This document shows, piece by piece, positions 46,654 through 55,824 of a stretch of 64,000 nt of DNA. The position numbers were made by a program, and so were the translations under genes. Within the stretch, counting starts at the first letter, position 1; each line of letters opens with the position of its first letter. This DNA is from Curvibacter sp. (lineage in GTDB: Bacteria > Pseudomonadota > Gammaproteobacteria > Burkholderiales > Burkholderiaceae_C): contig JAHRYV010000005.1 of assembly GCA_020621965.1 (NCBI GenBank), positions 38,163-102,162 of the forward strand, read 5' to 3'. The notes under the pieces were generated by a model. That model did not search any database. It had not been told where the DNA came from and saw nothing but the letters and a program-made list of their open reading frames with translations.

Positions 46654-49011
46654 TTAGCGCAGGGTCTTGAGGGCGGCGGCGCCCAGGCCGAACTGGAACA
46701 GGATGGCCGTCCAGTCCTTGGCGCCCTGGATGAAGCGGGTGTAGGCGGTGCGGCGGTCCAGCCGCTCGGGCACGAAGATGGAGTCGCCCGGCTGCAGGCT
46801 CTTGCCCATGAAACCGCCGCCGCCAAACCAGTTGCGGACGGCGGGGTTGCTCTCCACCGAGCCGTCGGCGCGGATCAGCAGAGTGGCGTCTTCTTCCGCC
46901 TCGGCCGTCATGCCGGCGCGGTCGATGTAGTCTTGCACGCTGGCACCGGGGCGGTAGAGGAAGGAGGTCTCGGCCATGACGGCGCCGAACACGCCCACGA
47001 AGCTCGGCCGGTTGGGCACGGTGATCTGGTCGCCGTCTTCCAGCGCCAGTACGGGCAATTCCGGGTTGCCAGGGTCCATCTCCAGTGCGATGCGGCCGCT
47101 GGATTTCAGGCCATGCAACCGCGCCAGCATCTGGCGCTGGGCCTCACGCTGGGCATCGCGTTGCGCCACGGCAGTGGCTGCATCGGCTGCCGAGATGTTT
47201 TGCGCCTGCGTCACCCCCCCGGAAAGGAGGTCGGCTTCCATGCGGCGGATGGCGCGGTCCAGATTGGCCTGCTGCTCGATGCGGGCGGATTCACGCGTGA
47301 ACACCAGGCCGTAGGGATAGGCGTTGTCGGTCAAGCCACCAGCGCGTTTCACCACGTCAACCAGTGTCTCCCCGGGCACGATCTGGTAGATGCCGGGCAC
47401 CTTCACCTCACCCGCAATGCGGACGAACAATGTGCGCTTTTCGATCGGGACCGGCAGGTCGTTGACACCAAAGATGGTGACCACGTCGCCCGGGCGCAGC
47501 TCCAGGTTGTGGACCGGGTCACGCTCGCGCACGGCCTTGCCCAGATCGAAAGGAATGAGCTGGGTACGCACCTCGGTCGGGTCCAGCCGCTCGATGACGG
47601 CGTATTCCCAGTTGATCTCTTCCAGCAGGTGCTTGATGTCGGTGGCCACCTTCTCCTCTTTGACATCAGCGCCTGATTCAAGCTGCACCATGGCATTCTT
47701 GCGCGTGTAGTAGTCGAACTGGATCAGAGCCTCGCGCTCGGGGATCAGGTCGGCCACGCGCATACCTTTTTGGTAGGCATGGCGCAGCGGCATGGCCACA
47801 TTGCCGCGCAGGGTGACCGCATTGGCGAACTGGGGGTTGATCTTGAACAGGGTGACCACATCGCCATCACGCACGGTGCTGGCCAGACCGGTGGCGTCCA
47901 GGGTGCGCGATTCGACCGCGCGCGGCGCCTTGACCTGTTCGCGGTTGATGCGCTCCACCAGCACCTTGTGCAGCGTGGTCAGCGCCGGCGCGCCACCGGC
48001 GTAGGCCAGCAGCTGCGACAGGGGCTCTTCGGCGCCGCCCAGTTCATAGATGGCCGGCGTATCCAGCATGCCCATCAGCGTCACGCGCGGCCCGGCCGGC
48101 GGAATGACGATAACGTCGCCCGGCAGCAACTTGGCGTCGGCCGTCTTGTCGCCCTGGATGATGAACTTGTACAGGTCGACGGTGGTGACGAGCTGGCCGT
48201 CGCGTTTGAGCTGGATGTTGCGCATGGAGCCGGTGGCTGCCGGGCCGCCGCTCTCGAACAGCGCGCTGATCAGGCTGGACAGACTGGAGACGCTGTAGGC
48301 GCCGGGCTGGCGCGCCTGGCCCACCACGTAGATCTGCATGGAGCGCAGCTGCCCCAGCGTGGCGCTGAGGTTGAAGTTGGTGAACACCCGCCCGACCTGC
48401 GCCTTGAGGCGGGGCTCCAGCTCCGAGGACTTCACCCCGGCCACGTTGACCGTGCCCACCTTGGGGATGGTGATCTGGCCGTTGCGGTCGACCGTCAGGC
48501 TCAGGTCCACGTCTACCGCGCCCCAGAGCTTGAGCCGCAGCTCGTCGCCCGGGCCCACCACGTAGTCGGCCGGCACCGGCACGTTGTTCAGGCTGGGAAA
48601 GCGGTCGGCGGCAAACAGCTCATAGCCGTAAAGCGGCAGCTTGCGCCCCGTGGTTTCCCGGATGAACTTCTGGTATTCGGTTTCTGTCAGGGGGGGAGCA
48701 GCGCTTACCGGTCTGCCGGCCTCACCGTCCTGGCGCTGCACGGCAGCGCGCCCAGCATCCCGCCGGTCCAACAAAGACGAGGTGCCGGCGGGCAGGCCTG
48801 TCGGGCCGCCGCCCATCCGGGCTGCCGCCGCGGCCCCGGGCCCCAGGTTCGGCGCCCCGCCTGGGCTGGCTGCCGCTGGGTTACCCACTGTACCCCCTCC
48901 TCCCACCGAGGTCATGGCATCCAGGGTCTGGGCCCAGCTCGGCAGCGTCAAAAGGCCACAAAGCAACCAAGTGGCGAGAGTTCTTGAGGCGGGGAGTTTT
49001 CTTGACATCAT
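46654..49011 (-). CDS. wza: Polysaccharide export outer-membrane protein, large Wza-like SLBB protein
   Basis: 785 residues, about twice E. coli Wza. Signal peptide (ATWLLCGLLTLPSWA) without a lipobox, a low-complexity Gly/Ala/Pro stretch (about 32-80), a Poly_export domain (DYVVGPGDELRLKLWG about 150-165) and several SLBB domains. It forms the outer-membrane channel for the polymer. The ATG at 49011 has no Shine-Dalgarno sequence; a GTG at 49029 lies inside the ops element and is not favoured. Lack of a ribosome site fits RfaH-assisted translation. Confidence 0.9.
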   Translation of the reverse strand: MMSRKLPASRTLATWLLCGLLTLPSWAQTLDAMTSVGGGGTVGNPAAASPGGAPNLGPGAAAAARMGGGPTGLPAGTSSLLDRRDAGRAAVQRQDGEAGRPVSAAPPLTETEYQKFIRETTGRKLPLYGYELFAADRFPSLNNVPVPADYVVGPGDELRLKLWGAVDVDLSLTVDRNGQITIPKVGTVNVAGVKSSELEPRLKAQVGRVFTNFNLSATLGQLRSMQIYVVGQARQPGAYSVSSLSSLISALFESGGPAATGSMRNIQLKRDGQLVTTVDLYKFIIQGDKTADAKLLPGDVIVIPPAGPRVTLMGMLDTPAIYELGGAEEPLSQLLAYAGGAPALTTLHKVLVERINREQVKAPRAVESRTLDATGLASTVRDGDVVTLFKINPQFANAVTLRGNVAMPLRHAYQKGMRVADLIPEREALIQFDYYTRKNAMVQLESGADVKEEKVATDIKHLLEEINWEYAVIERLDPTEVRTQLIPFDLGKAVRERDPVHNLELRPGDVVTIFGVNDLPVPIEKRTLFVRIAGEVKVPGIYQIVPGETLVDVVKRAGGLTDNAYPYGLVFTRESARIEQQANLDRAIRRMEADLLSGGVTQAQNISAADAATAVAQRDAQREAQRQMLARLHGLKSSGRIALEMDPGNPELPVLALEDGDQITVPNRPSFVGVFGAVMAETSFLYRPGASVQDYIDRAGMTAEAEEDATLLIRADGSVESNPAVRNWFGGGGFMGKSLQPGDSIFVPERLDRRTAYTRFIQGAKDWTAILFQFGLGAAALKTLR

Positions 49012-49257
49012 GGGTTTCGAATCAGGCACGCTACCGCCCTTGGATTGAGCGTTGTAGTCCAAGAAACGCGGCGCTCGACACAGGTGGAGCATGGGGGCCA
49101 GGCGGCAGCGCAATCATAAGCGCACAGAGCGAAGTTTTGGTGGGAAACGCGCGCCAGACACGGGCACATGAGGTGGAAAACCACACTCAGGCCACGTCCG
49201 CCCGCGCCCACCGTTGGTGGGCAGGACCAGCCGCCCCTCAGCCGCAGGACGAGGGGC
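49012..49257 (-). other. Leader region between rfaH-like gene and wza
   Basis: 246 bases without a gene. It carries the ops element near its downstream end and, just after the rfaH-like stop, a hairpin GCCCCTC/GAGGGGC (49233-49257) without a T-run. A promoter for the wza part of the locus may lie here. Confidence 0.5.
49027..49038 (-). promoter_or_regulatory. ops element (RfaH recruitment site)
   Basis: The reverse strand reads GGCGGTAGCGTG, a perfect match to the 12-nt ops consensus GGCGGTAGNNTG that pauses RNA polymerase and recruits RfaH. It ends 15 nt before the wza ATG and follows an rfaH-like gene. I saw no second copy in the window. Confidence 0.88.
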
Positions 49258-49776
49258 TCATGCAAACACTTTTTGCACGCTGGCCACGGGTAGCGCCACG
49301 GTCTGTGGCTTGGAGAATAGTTGCATCAGCACCAGCACGCGCTGGCAGCCATCGGCCTGCTGGTAGATGCCTTCCAGCCCTTTGAAGGGGCCGTCGGTCA
49401 CCCGGACGGCATCACCCACGGTCAGCAGATTGCGCCGCTGCTGTTCGGCACCCATCAGGCCCTGTACCAGGGCGTCGGGCACGCGGCAGTATTTGTCGCC
49501 GAAGCGGACCAGCTGCGACACGCCCAGGGTGCTGCGCACCGGCAGCCAGTTGCTCTGCACGTCGTCCAACTGGATGAAGAGGTAGCGGGGAAACAGCGGT
49601 TCCTGGCTGTCGACTCTGCGGCCGGATACCACCTTCTCAGCCAGCAGCGTCGGCATGAAGACCGAATAGCCCTGCTGGATGAGGTTCATCTGCGCCCGGG
49701 TTTCCTGTCGCGGTTTGCTGAAGAGCAAATACCAGCCGTATCCCGCGTCTAACTTGTCCATTTCCGCAGCCCCCAT
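49258..49776 (-). CDS. rfaH: RfaH-like transcription antiterminator (NusG paralogue)
   Basis: 172 residues (E. coli RfaH 162). N-terminal NGN domain with GYGWYLLFSKPRQETRAQMNL and EPLFPRYLFIQ; C-terminal KOW with GDAVRVTDGPFKGLEGIY followed by QRVLVLMQLFSKPQTVALP, much closer to RfaH than to NusG. It should bind RNA polymerase at the ops site and let it read through the long polysaccharide operon. ATG at 49776 or 49761 are both possible. It is encoded inside the locus it probably controls. Confidence 0.9.
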   Translation of the reverse strand: MGAAEMDKLDAGYGWYLLFSKPRQETRAQMNLIQQGYSVFMPTLLAEKVVSGRRVDSQEPLFPRYLFIQLDDVQSNWLPVRSTLGVSQLVRFGDKYCRVPDALVQGLMGAEQQRRNLLTVGDAVRVTDGPFKGLEGIYQQADGCQRVLVLMQLFSKPQTVALPVASVQKVFA

Positions 49777-49882
49777 AAGACTCGCTTCGTAACGAATTGT
49801 GTTTTTCTGTAATGGGTTGATTATGCACAAGTTGGCGCCATATTTGACGATTCTTTCCTCCCATAAATTAGGGAGTTCCCCC

Positions 49883-52780
49883 TCAGTCGAACAGGGCTTC
49901 CCCCGTCTTGGCCTGCGGGGGCGCCGCCGGTGCATAGCCCGCGCCCTGGCGATCCCGCAGATTGCTCAGCTCGTAGAGCGGATAGGCCCGGACCAGGCGG
50001 GCCCCGCCGTCGCGCAACAAGGGCTGCCAGAGCACATTGGCCGTGGCATTGCTGGAGCGGGCCAGCACGGCGTCGAAGGGGATGTTGATGTAGATGCCCT
50101 TGTCGAAGCTGCCTTCGCCGAACTGCGCCGCCGACACATTGGTCTTGGTGGCCCAGGCGCCCAGGATGACGCCGTTGCTGAAGCGGCGGCTGATGTCCAC
50201 CGTCGCGCCGCGGTCGCCGGCCAGGTACTGGCCGGCGCTGACCTTGGCCAGGATGTTCTGCCAGCCGGTGTCCCAGTACATGGATAGATGACCAGTGTTG
50301 ACGCCGTAGTCGCGCAGACCGAAGTTCTGGGCGAAGTCGCGCTGGCGCACGTGGTTGAGGTCCAGCCCCCAGGCCAGCGGACTGCCCCAGGGCCGGTACA
50401 GCCACTCGGCCCCGACGCCGGCAAACATGCTCTCCAGCAGGCCGCCATAGACGCTGAGGTACTGGTTGTCCGTCAGTTGCCCCACATGGGTGAGCTGCAG
50501 GTCCACCAGGTTCAGGTTGGAGGTCTTGGCGTAGTCGCGCGCATAGGTGCGCACGCGCGGCAGGTCGCTGCCTTCCTCGTAGCGGAAGGCGCTGTAGTTG
50601 TCGAGCAGGCGAGCCAGGCCGGTGCCGCTGAGCCAGGTGGAGGGGGCGAAGCGGTACTCGCCCTTGGCCTGGATGCCGGCCTGGTAGAGCACGAAGGCGT
50701 CCGGCCCGCCCAGGATCTGCTGGAACATGGGCTCGACCCCGAAGCTGTAGCGCGGTGGCGGCGCCACCAGGGAGGCACCGGCCCCCGCCGGGGCCTGTGG
50801 CCGCGCCATGGCGGCTGGCGGCGCAAAGGCGCGCTGGCTGGTCTGCGCCAGGCTGGGTGGCTGCGCCGCGGCCTGCTGGCTGGCCCAGGCCACCCGGTCG
50901 AACTCCTGCGCATGCACGGCCGCGCCGCGCTCCACGAAGACCACGACAAAACGCAGGTAACGCGGCGGCGCATCGCGGTGCAGCACGGCGACGGCGCGCT
51001 GCAGCCGGTCCTGCACATAGGGGGCGCCCTGGCTGGACACGCGCAGCACCAGCGCATCGTCCTGCGGCTCCAGGCCCAGGACGGGCCAGAGGGTCAGTTG
51101 CTCGATGTCTTGCGCCGTGCGCTGCCAGTTGTTCTGCTCGGCCGGCACCTGCGGGCTGAAGAAGGGCGTGGGCGGATCGAGCTGCTTGGGTGCATGCAGG
51201 CGCGCCAGGTTCTCGTGCAGGGTGATGCCGACCATCCATTGCTGGCCGCGCTCGTAGCCGACGGTGAAGTCCATGCCCGGGGAATGGCGGTAGACCAGGC
51301 CGGCGTTGAAGGCCGACTTGGCCGAGGACACGCTGCCGTAGGGATCCCGGCTGTAGTCGTTGCCCTCGTACTCCAGCTTGAGCAGCAGCGGCGCCGAGGG
51401 CAGGCGCCATTGCACGCCGCCGAAGAAGGCCGTGGGGCCGGTGAACATGCTGTTGGTGTTGGGTGTGCCGCCAAAGGCCGAGTCCGTACCGGCACGCTGC
51501 TTCATATTGCGGTTGAACCAGGCCAGCGGGTTGTTGGCGTCGCCCCGGCCGCCCAGATAGCCCCAGCCCAGGCCCAGGCTGAAGTCCAGGTTGCCGCTGC
51601 GCTTGCTGGCCACCAGGTACTCGCCGGCGAACAGGCCGGTGCCGCCCAGGTCCACCGCGCCCAGGGCGAACTGGGGCAGGTAACGGCTTTCCTGGTTCAG
51701 GCGCAGCTTGACGTCCAGGCTTTTGTCCTTGAGCGTCTGGGTGCTGATGGTGGGGTCGGGGTTGTAAGCCTGGTTGGCCAGATCGGTGTAGCGAAAGCCC
51801 GCTTCCAGCCAATCGAAGGGCTGGAACATGAAGTTCAGCCGGGTATAGGGGTAGACCGCGCTGAGGTGGAAGCGGAAGTTGCCCGCGTCCTGCAGGCGCG
51901 CCGTGGGCGTTTGCAGCAAACCGATGGCACCCCAGTCGTTGGCGGTGAGGTCCAGGTCAGGGCGCGCCGGCGCCACTTGTGCGGGCCGTACCGCGGGACG
52001 CGCGTCCAGTGGCGGCAGCGCCAAGGTATCGCCGGCCGGTCCCTGGCTGGCCAGCAGGCGGATGAAGTCTTGCGAAAACGCCTCGCTGAAGCCGCTGTCG
52101 CGCCCGGGGGCCCAGATCCAGGCGCCGGGGGCGGCCTCGTCCTGCGGCTGCTGGTTCCATACCGCCACGCCGTAGCGGGCGCTGCGCCCGTCGGGCTGCG
52201 CCACCCAGAGCGCCTCCACGGCGTCGGCTTCGGCGCCCAGGCAGGCCTCGAGATAACTGCGCGCATCGGCGCCGGGCACATGGGGCAGGCGGCAGGCCTG
52301 GCCGCTGCCGAGCAGCACGGTGACGGTGGCGGGCCGGGGTGGCAGCAGCACAGTCTGGCCGCGCTGCAGCACGGGGTCCTGCTCCGGCATGCCCTGCAGC
52401 CAGCGGGCGTCGGGCAGACCGATGGCCACCCGGCCGGTCGCCGGCAGGGACTGGACGAAGTCGGTGTACCGGCCCCGCACCAGCGGCGGCAGCGCCAGGT
52501 AACCCGGCGTGGTCGGCTGGGTGAGCTGGGCCAGCAGGCGCTGGCGCAGGCTCTCTTGCGCGGGCCGTTCCTGCGGCACGCGCCACTGCAGGCCCGGCGC
52601 ATAGCCACCGGGCGGCTGGCGCAGCAGCCAGTCGCTCAGGCGCTCGCCTTCGTTCAGCTCGGGGCCGCCCTGGGGCTGGGCCTGGGCCGTCACGGCCGCC
52701 AGGGCCAGCAGGGCGGCCAGCCCACGCGGCACGACACGGGCCAGCGCCGCGGCAGCAGGCGCGCCGGGCTGGCGGCTCAA
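49883..52780 (-). CDS. yjbH: YjbH-family outer-membrane protein of exopolysaccharide loci
   Basis: 965 residues from the TTG at 52780, which overlaps the yjbF stop by 4 bp behind a G-rich ribosome site; longer frames start inside yjbF. Signal peptide ends TAQAQ. The family pattern is visible: GAIGLLQTPTARL (about 307), beta-rich barrel segments, NGVILGAWATKTN, and FGEGSFDKGIYINIPF near the end. YjbH-like proteins are predicted lipo/barrel proteins required with YjbEF for exopolysaccharide output; the mechanism is not known. Confidence 0.88.
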   Translation of the reverse strand: MSRQPGAPAAAALARVVPRGLAALLALAAVTAQAQPQGGPELNEGERLSDWLLRQPPGGYAPGLQWRVPQERPAQESLRQRLLAQLTQPTTPGYLALPPLVRGRYTDFVQSLPATGRVAIGLPDARWLQGMPEQDPVLQRGQTVLLPPRPATVTVLLGSGQACRLPHVPGADARSYLEACLGAEADAVEALWVAQPDGRSARYGVAVWNQQPQDEAAPGAWIWAPGRDSGFSEAFSQDFIRLLASQGPAGDTLALPPLDARPAVRPAQVAPARPDLDLTANDWGAIGLLQTPTARLQDAGNFRFHLSAVYPYTRLNFMFQPFDWLEAGFRYTDLANQAYNPDPTISTQTLKDKSLDVKLRLNQESRYLPQFALGAVDLGGTGLFAGEYLVASKRSGNLDFSLGLGWGYLGGRGDANNPLAWFNRNMKQRAGTDSAFGGTPNTNSMFTGPTAFFGGVQWRLPSAPLLLKLEYEGNDYSRDPYGSVSSAKSAFNAGLVYRHSPGMDFTVGYERGQQWMVGITLHENLARLHAPKQLDPPTPFFSPQVPAEQNNWQRTAQDIEQLTLWPVLGLEPQDDALVLRVSSQGAPYVQDRLQRAVAVLHRDAPPRYLRFVVVFVERGAAVHAQEFDRVAWASQQAAAQPPSLAQTSQRAFAPPAAMARPQAPAGAGASLVAPPPRYSFGVEPMFQQILGGPDAFVLYQAGIQAKGEYRFAPSTWLSGTGLARLLDNYSAFRYEEGSDLPRVRTYARDYAKTSNLNLVDLQLTHVGQLTDNQYLSVYGGLLESMFAGVGAEWLYRPWGSPLAWGLDLNHVRQRDFAQNFGLRDYGVNTGHLSMYWDTGWQNILAKVSAGQYLAGDRGATVDISRRFSNGVILGAWATKTNVSAAQFGEGSFDKGIYINIPFDAVLARSSNATANVLWQPLLRDGGARLVRAYPLYELSNLRDRQGAGYAPAAPPQAKTGEALFD

Positions 52781-53475
52781 GACGCTCCCCCCGGGGTCGC
52801 CGGCGCGGCGGGCGCCGCGGGTGGGGCGGCGGTGGGCCAGGGCTCGAAGCTGAAGCAGAGGGAGGGCGAGAGGCATTGTTCGGAATAGAGCACGCGCGGC
52901 GGCGTCTGGCGCAGGTCGACGGCAAAGCGCACGGGCGGCAGGGAATCGGCGCTGGCGTCGACCTGGGTTTCCTCGAACCAGCTCAGTTCGGCCGGCTGGG
53001 CGCGGTGCAGGCTCACGTCCGTGGGCGCGGGGATGGGGCGCAGCTGCAGGGTCTGCTTCAGGCCGAAACGGTAGCCGGGCATCTGGTCGATCTCGCGGCT
53101 GTAGGACAGGCCGGCGGCAGGGATGTGGCGCCAGTCGGGCAGCGGCGCCAGCCGCACGGCGCGCCAGTCGGGCACCAGACCGGCCGTGCCGACCACGCGC
53201 CCACCCTGCAGCTTGATCACTTCACCCGCGGCGCTGTACCAGACGTCGATCTCGCCGGCCGGATGCGCTTCGGTGTAACCCAGGCCCAGATAGGCATAAC
53301 GGCCGGCATTGCCGAGCCTGAGATAGCTCAGATCGGGCTTGAGCTGGGGAACGTCGGCCTCGCCGCCGGGCAGCAGGCCGCGAAAGGAATCACGAAATGC
53401 GTCGGCACCCGAAGTACAGCCCACAACCAGGACCAGCAGGGACAGGGCCGCAAACTTCAGCAAAACGGGAGACAC
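52777..53475 (-). CDS. yjbF: YjbF/GfcB-family lipoprotein
   Basis: 232 residues from GTG at 53475. Lipobox LVLVVGCTSG gives a lipidated Cys at residue 20. Then a beta-rich domain with YAYLGLGYTEAHPAGEIDVWYSA and GYRFGLKQTLQL, typical of YjbF/GfcB (DUF2886). The C-terminal Pro/Ala tail is low-complexity. It follows an intrinsic terminator behind yjbE and overlaps yjbH. Confidence 0.88.
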   Translation of the reverse strand: MSPVLLKFAALSLLVLVVGCTSGADAFRDSFRGLLPGGEADVPQLKPDLSYLRLGNAGRYAYLGLGYTEAHPAGEIDVWYSAAGEVIKLQGGRVVGTAGLVPDWRAVRLAPLPDWRHIPAAGLSYSREIDQMPGYRFGLKQTLQLRPIPAPTDVSLHRAQPAELSWFEETQVDASADSLPPVRFAVDLRQTPPRVLYSEQCLSPSLCFSFEPWPTAAPPAAPAAPATPGGAS

Positions 53476-53502
53476 GTGCAGCGCCTTTGCAACATGACAG
53501 AC

Positions 53503-53529
53503 AAAAAAAACCCGAGGACTCGCCTCGGG
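53503..53529 (-). terminator. Intrinsic terminator between yjbE and yjbF
   Basis: On the reverse strand CCCGAGG-CGAGT-CCTCGGG is followed by eight T. It lies 20 nt after the yjbE stop. It should make yjbE a mostly separate short transcript with limited read-through into yjbF. Confidence 0.88.
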
Positions 53530-53549
53530 TTTTCATCACAGGGATGAGA

Positions 53550-53744
53550 TCAGGTACCGCTGGTGCCCTTGGTGGAACCGGCGAAGATCAGGGTGACGAG
53601 GGTGAAACCACCGACCACAGCACCGGCTGCAACGCCGCCCGAAGCACCACCGCGAGCAGCGGTAGCGCCTTGAGCCTGGGACAGGGCCGGAGCCAGAGCC
53701 ATCAGGGCAACGGCAGCAACGGCGATCAATTTCTTGGCTTTCAT
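53550..53744 (-). CDS. yjbE: YjbE/GfcA-like small secreted protein
   Basis: 64 residues: signal peptide (about 1-24, ends SQAQ), then a Gly/Ala/Thr-rich tail with a second hydrophobic stretch (AAGAVVGGFTLVTLIFAG). GGAGGAAAT precedes the ATG. Small Gly- or Thr-rich YjbE/GfcA proteins start yjbEFGH/gfcABCD-type loci; role in polymer secretion is unproven. It has its own promoter and terminator. Confidence 0.78.
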   Translation of the reverse strand: MKAKKLIAVAAVALMALAPALSQAQGATAARGGASGGVAAGAVVGGFTLVTLIFAGSTKGTSGT

Positions 53745-53770
53745 ATTTCCTCCAGAGGTTGTTGAGCTTT

Positions 53771-53799
53771 CATCTTAACCGTAGCAATGTGTAAAAACA
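53771..53799 (-). promoter_or_regulatory. Predicted sigma-70 promoter of yjbE
   Basis: On the reverse strand TTGTTT (53794-53799) and TAAGAT (53771-53776) are separated by 17 bp, upstream of the yjbE ribosome site. It is likely the first promoter of the polysaccharide locus. Confidence 0.45.
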
Positions 53800-53884
53800 A
53801 GCACGGCAGGCGTGAGGTGTGACTTCGTACAACAATTGGACACATCCCCTTCCATACCCACACTAGTATCTTGGGGCCACAAGC

Positions 53885-53911
53885 TGCGGCTGACGGTCCC
53901 CCTCAGCCGCA
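53885..53911. repeat. Perfect hairpin upstream of yjbE
   Basis: TGCGGCTGA (53885-53893) and TCAGCCGCA (53903-53911) form a 9-bp stem around a 9-nt loop, between the divergent yjbE and the membrane-protein gene. Possible operator or transcript end; function unknown. Confidence 0.4.
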
Positions 53912-53983
53912 GGTGAGCGCCAACCGACATTCAGGGACTCTAGAATCAGGCCCCGCAAAGAATCGCCTTCAAGGAACCGTTTC

Positions 53984-54451
53984 ATGAACAACAAAAGTAC
54001 CGCCTGGTGGATTCGTTATCTGCTGGTCATCGTCGTCACCCTGGTCCTGGGGGCCGCGCTGGGGGAGCTGAGCTTCTTTCAGAAAACCAATCTGGGCGTG
54101 CTGAAACTGAGCGCCGCCAACCTGGTGCGCTTTCTGGGCTACGGCAGCGCCCTGGTGCTGCTGTGGCTGCTGGCCCAACGCGCCGCGCTGGAACTGAAGA
54201 ACCACAAGGGCTGGCAGGCCCAGGCCAGCCATTTCGTGCTGCCGCTGGCCACGGTCATCATCGTGCCGGCGGCACAGCCGGTGCTGCTGCTGGTGCTGGG
54301 TGGCCTGCTCGGCCCGGATCTGCGCAAGATCTACGACTGGCTCTTCATCCTGGGCACCCTGGGTGCGGCGGTCTGGCTGGTGTTGTCTCTGTACCAGCAT
54401 CTGGAGCCGCTGCTGGAGAGCCTGCGCAGCGAGGCGCAGCCCAAAGACTGA
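53984..54451 (+). CDS. Small integral membrane protein, unknown function
   Basis: 155 residues with four predicted membrane helices (about 10-30, 43-64, 80-108, 116-137) and short charged loops. No domain recognised. It runs convergent with the CorC-like gene, 6 bp away, and divergent from yjbE. Confidence 0.65.
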   Translation: MNNKSTAWWIRYLLVIVVTLVLGAALGELSFFQKTNLGVLKLSAANLVRFLGYGSALVLLWLLAQRAALELKNHKGWQAQASHFVLPLATVIIVPAAQPVLLLVLGGLLGPDLRKIYDWLFILGTLGAAVWLVLSLYQHLEPLLESLRSEAQPKD

Positions 54452-54457
54452 CCCGCT

Positions 54458-55774
54458 TCAGTCGGGCTGCAGTTCCGCCGGGACGGTGGCCAGGCGCTGG
54501 GCCAGCACCTTGTCGATACGCCGGCCATCCAGGTCCACCACCTCGAACAGCCAGTCGCCGCAGGGGATGCGTTCGCCGGCCTTGGGCAGGTGGCCGCTGA
54601 CGGCCAGCAGCAGGCCGGCCACCGTGTTGTAGCGCCCGCGCCCCTCGTCGGGCAGTTCGCGGATGCCCAGCCGGCTCTTGAGCTCGTCCACCGGCATCAG
54701 GCCGTCGAGCAGCCAGGAGCCGTCCTCGCGCGCGGTGGCCCAGGCGTCGATCTGCGCCACCGGCTGCAGCTCGCCGGTGATGGCCTCCAGCAGATCGCCC
54801 GGCGTCAGCAGGCCCTGCACCACACCGTATTCGTCGACCACGAAGACCATGCGCCCCGAGCGGGCGCGGAACTGCTCCAGCAGCTCCATGCCCGAGAGTG
54901 TTTCCGGCACAAAGACGGCGGGATGCACATGGTGCTCGACCGGCCCTTCGGCCGCCGACCCCAACTGGAGCAGCTTGCCCACGCTGACCACGCCCAGCAC
55001 GTCGTCGAGCGAGCCGCGGCACACCGGGTACCAGGAATGCGCGCCGCGCTCGCCGGCCTGGCCCACGTGCTGCAGGCACTCGGCCACGCCGAGGGTGGCG
55101 TCGAGCCAGTCGACGTCGGCGCGCGGCACCATCAGCGAGGTCAGCGGCCGGTCGTCGAGGCGGAACACGTTCTGCACCATCTGGTGCTCCTGCGCCTCGA
55201 TCACACCGGCGTCCACGCCCTCTTCCAGGCTGTGGCGGATTTCTTCTTCCGTCATGCTGCGCGTCACGTCGGTAGGGATGCGCAACAGCCGCAGCACGCC
55301 CTGGGTGGTGGCCGCCAGCAGCTTGACGAAGGGCTTGGCCACGATGGCCAGCCAGTGCATGGGGCGCGACATCCAGCGCGCCACCGGCTCGGGATAGAGC
55401 TGGCCGATGCGTTTGGGCACCAGCTCGCCGAAGATGATCGTGATGAAAGTGATGAGGGTCACCACCAGCGCGGTGGCCCAGATGCCGGCGGCCTTGGCCG
55501 ACATGCCCCAGCCCTGGAACAGATCGGCCAGGTCGGCGCTGAAGGCGGCCTCGCCGACGATGCCGTTGAGCACGCCGATGGAGGTGATGCCCACCTGCAC
55601 GGTGGAGAGAAAGAGATTGGGGTCGTCCAGCAGCTCCAGTGCCTTCTGGGCGCCGCCGTCGCCGGCCTCGGCCATGGCCAGCAGGCGCGCCTTGCGGCTG
55701 GCGGCCAGGGCCAGCTCGGACATGGCGAACAGGCCGTTGAGCACGATCAGCACGACGATCAGCAGAAATTCCAT
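54458..55774 (-). CDS. CorC/HlyC-family protein (CNNM, CBS pair, CorC_HlyC)
   Basis: 438 residues. An N-terminal CNNM membrane domain (about 1-195: NGLFAMSELALAASRKARL and FGELVPKRIGQLYPEPVA), a CBS pair (about 215-340: LMVPRADVDWLD, VFVVDEYGVVQGLLTPGDLLEAI) and a C-terminal CorC_HlyC domain (YNTVAGLLLAVSGHLPKAGE). The family is linked to Mg2+/Co2+ homeostasis; older names call it a haemolysin without proof. Confidence 0.92.
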   Translation of the reverse strand: MEFLLIVVLIVLNGLFAMSELALAASRKARLLAMAEAGDGGAQKALELLDDPNLFLSTVQVGITSIGVLNGIVGEAAFSADLADLFQGWGMSAKAAGIWATALVVTLITFITIIFGELVPKRIGQLYPEPVARWMSRPMHWLAIVAKPFVKLLAATTQGVLRLLRIPTDVTRSMTEEEIRHSLEEGVDAGVIEAQEHQMVQNVFRLDDRPLTSLMVPRADVDWLDATLGVAECLQHVGQAGERGAHSWYPVCRGSLDDVLGVVSVGKLLQLGSAAEGPVEHHVHPAVFVPETLSGMELLEQFRARSGRMVFVVDEYGVVQGLLTPGDLLEAITGELQPVAQIDAWATAREDGSWLLDGLMPVDELKSRLGIRELPDEGRGRYNTVAGLLLAVSGHLPKAGERIPCGDWLFEVVDLDGRRIDKVLAQRLATVPAELQPD

Positions 55775-55824
55775 GATCGGCCGACTTTAACCTGCCGCCA
55801 TGACCGGTCCACCCGGCCGCGGTT

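Noticed and set aside
49027..49029. GTG at 49029 as the wza start
   Set aside because: The codon is the last part of the ops element; the ATG at 49011 gives a cleaner signal peptide.
50288..52888. An 860-codon forward frame opposite yjbH
   Set aside because: Composition is Gln/Gly/Ala/His-rich without any motif, and yjbH on the other strand has clear family signatures.
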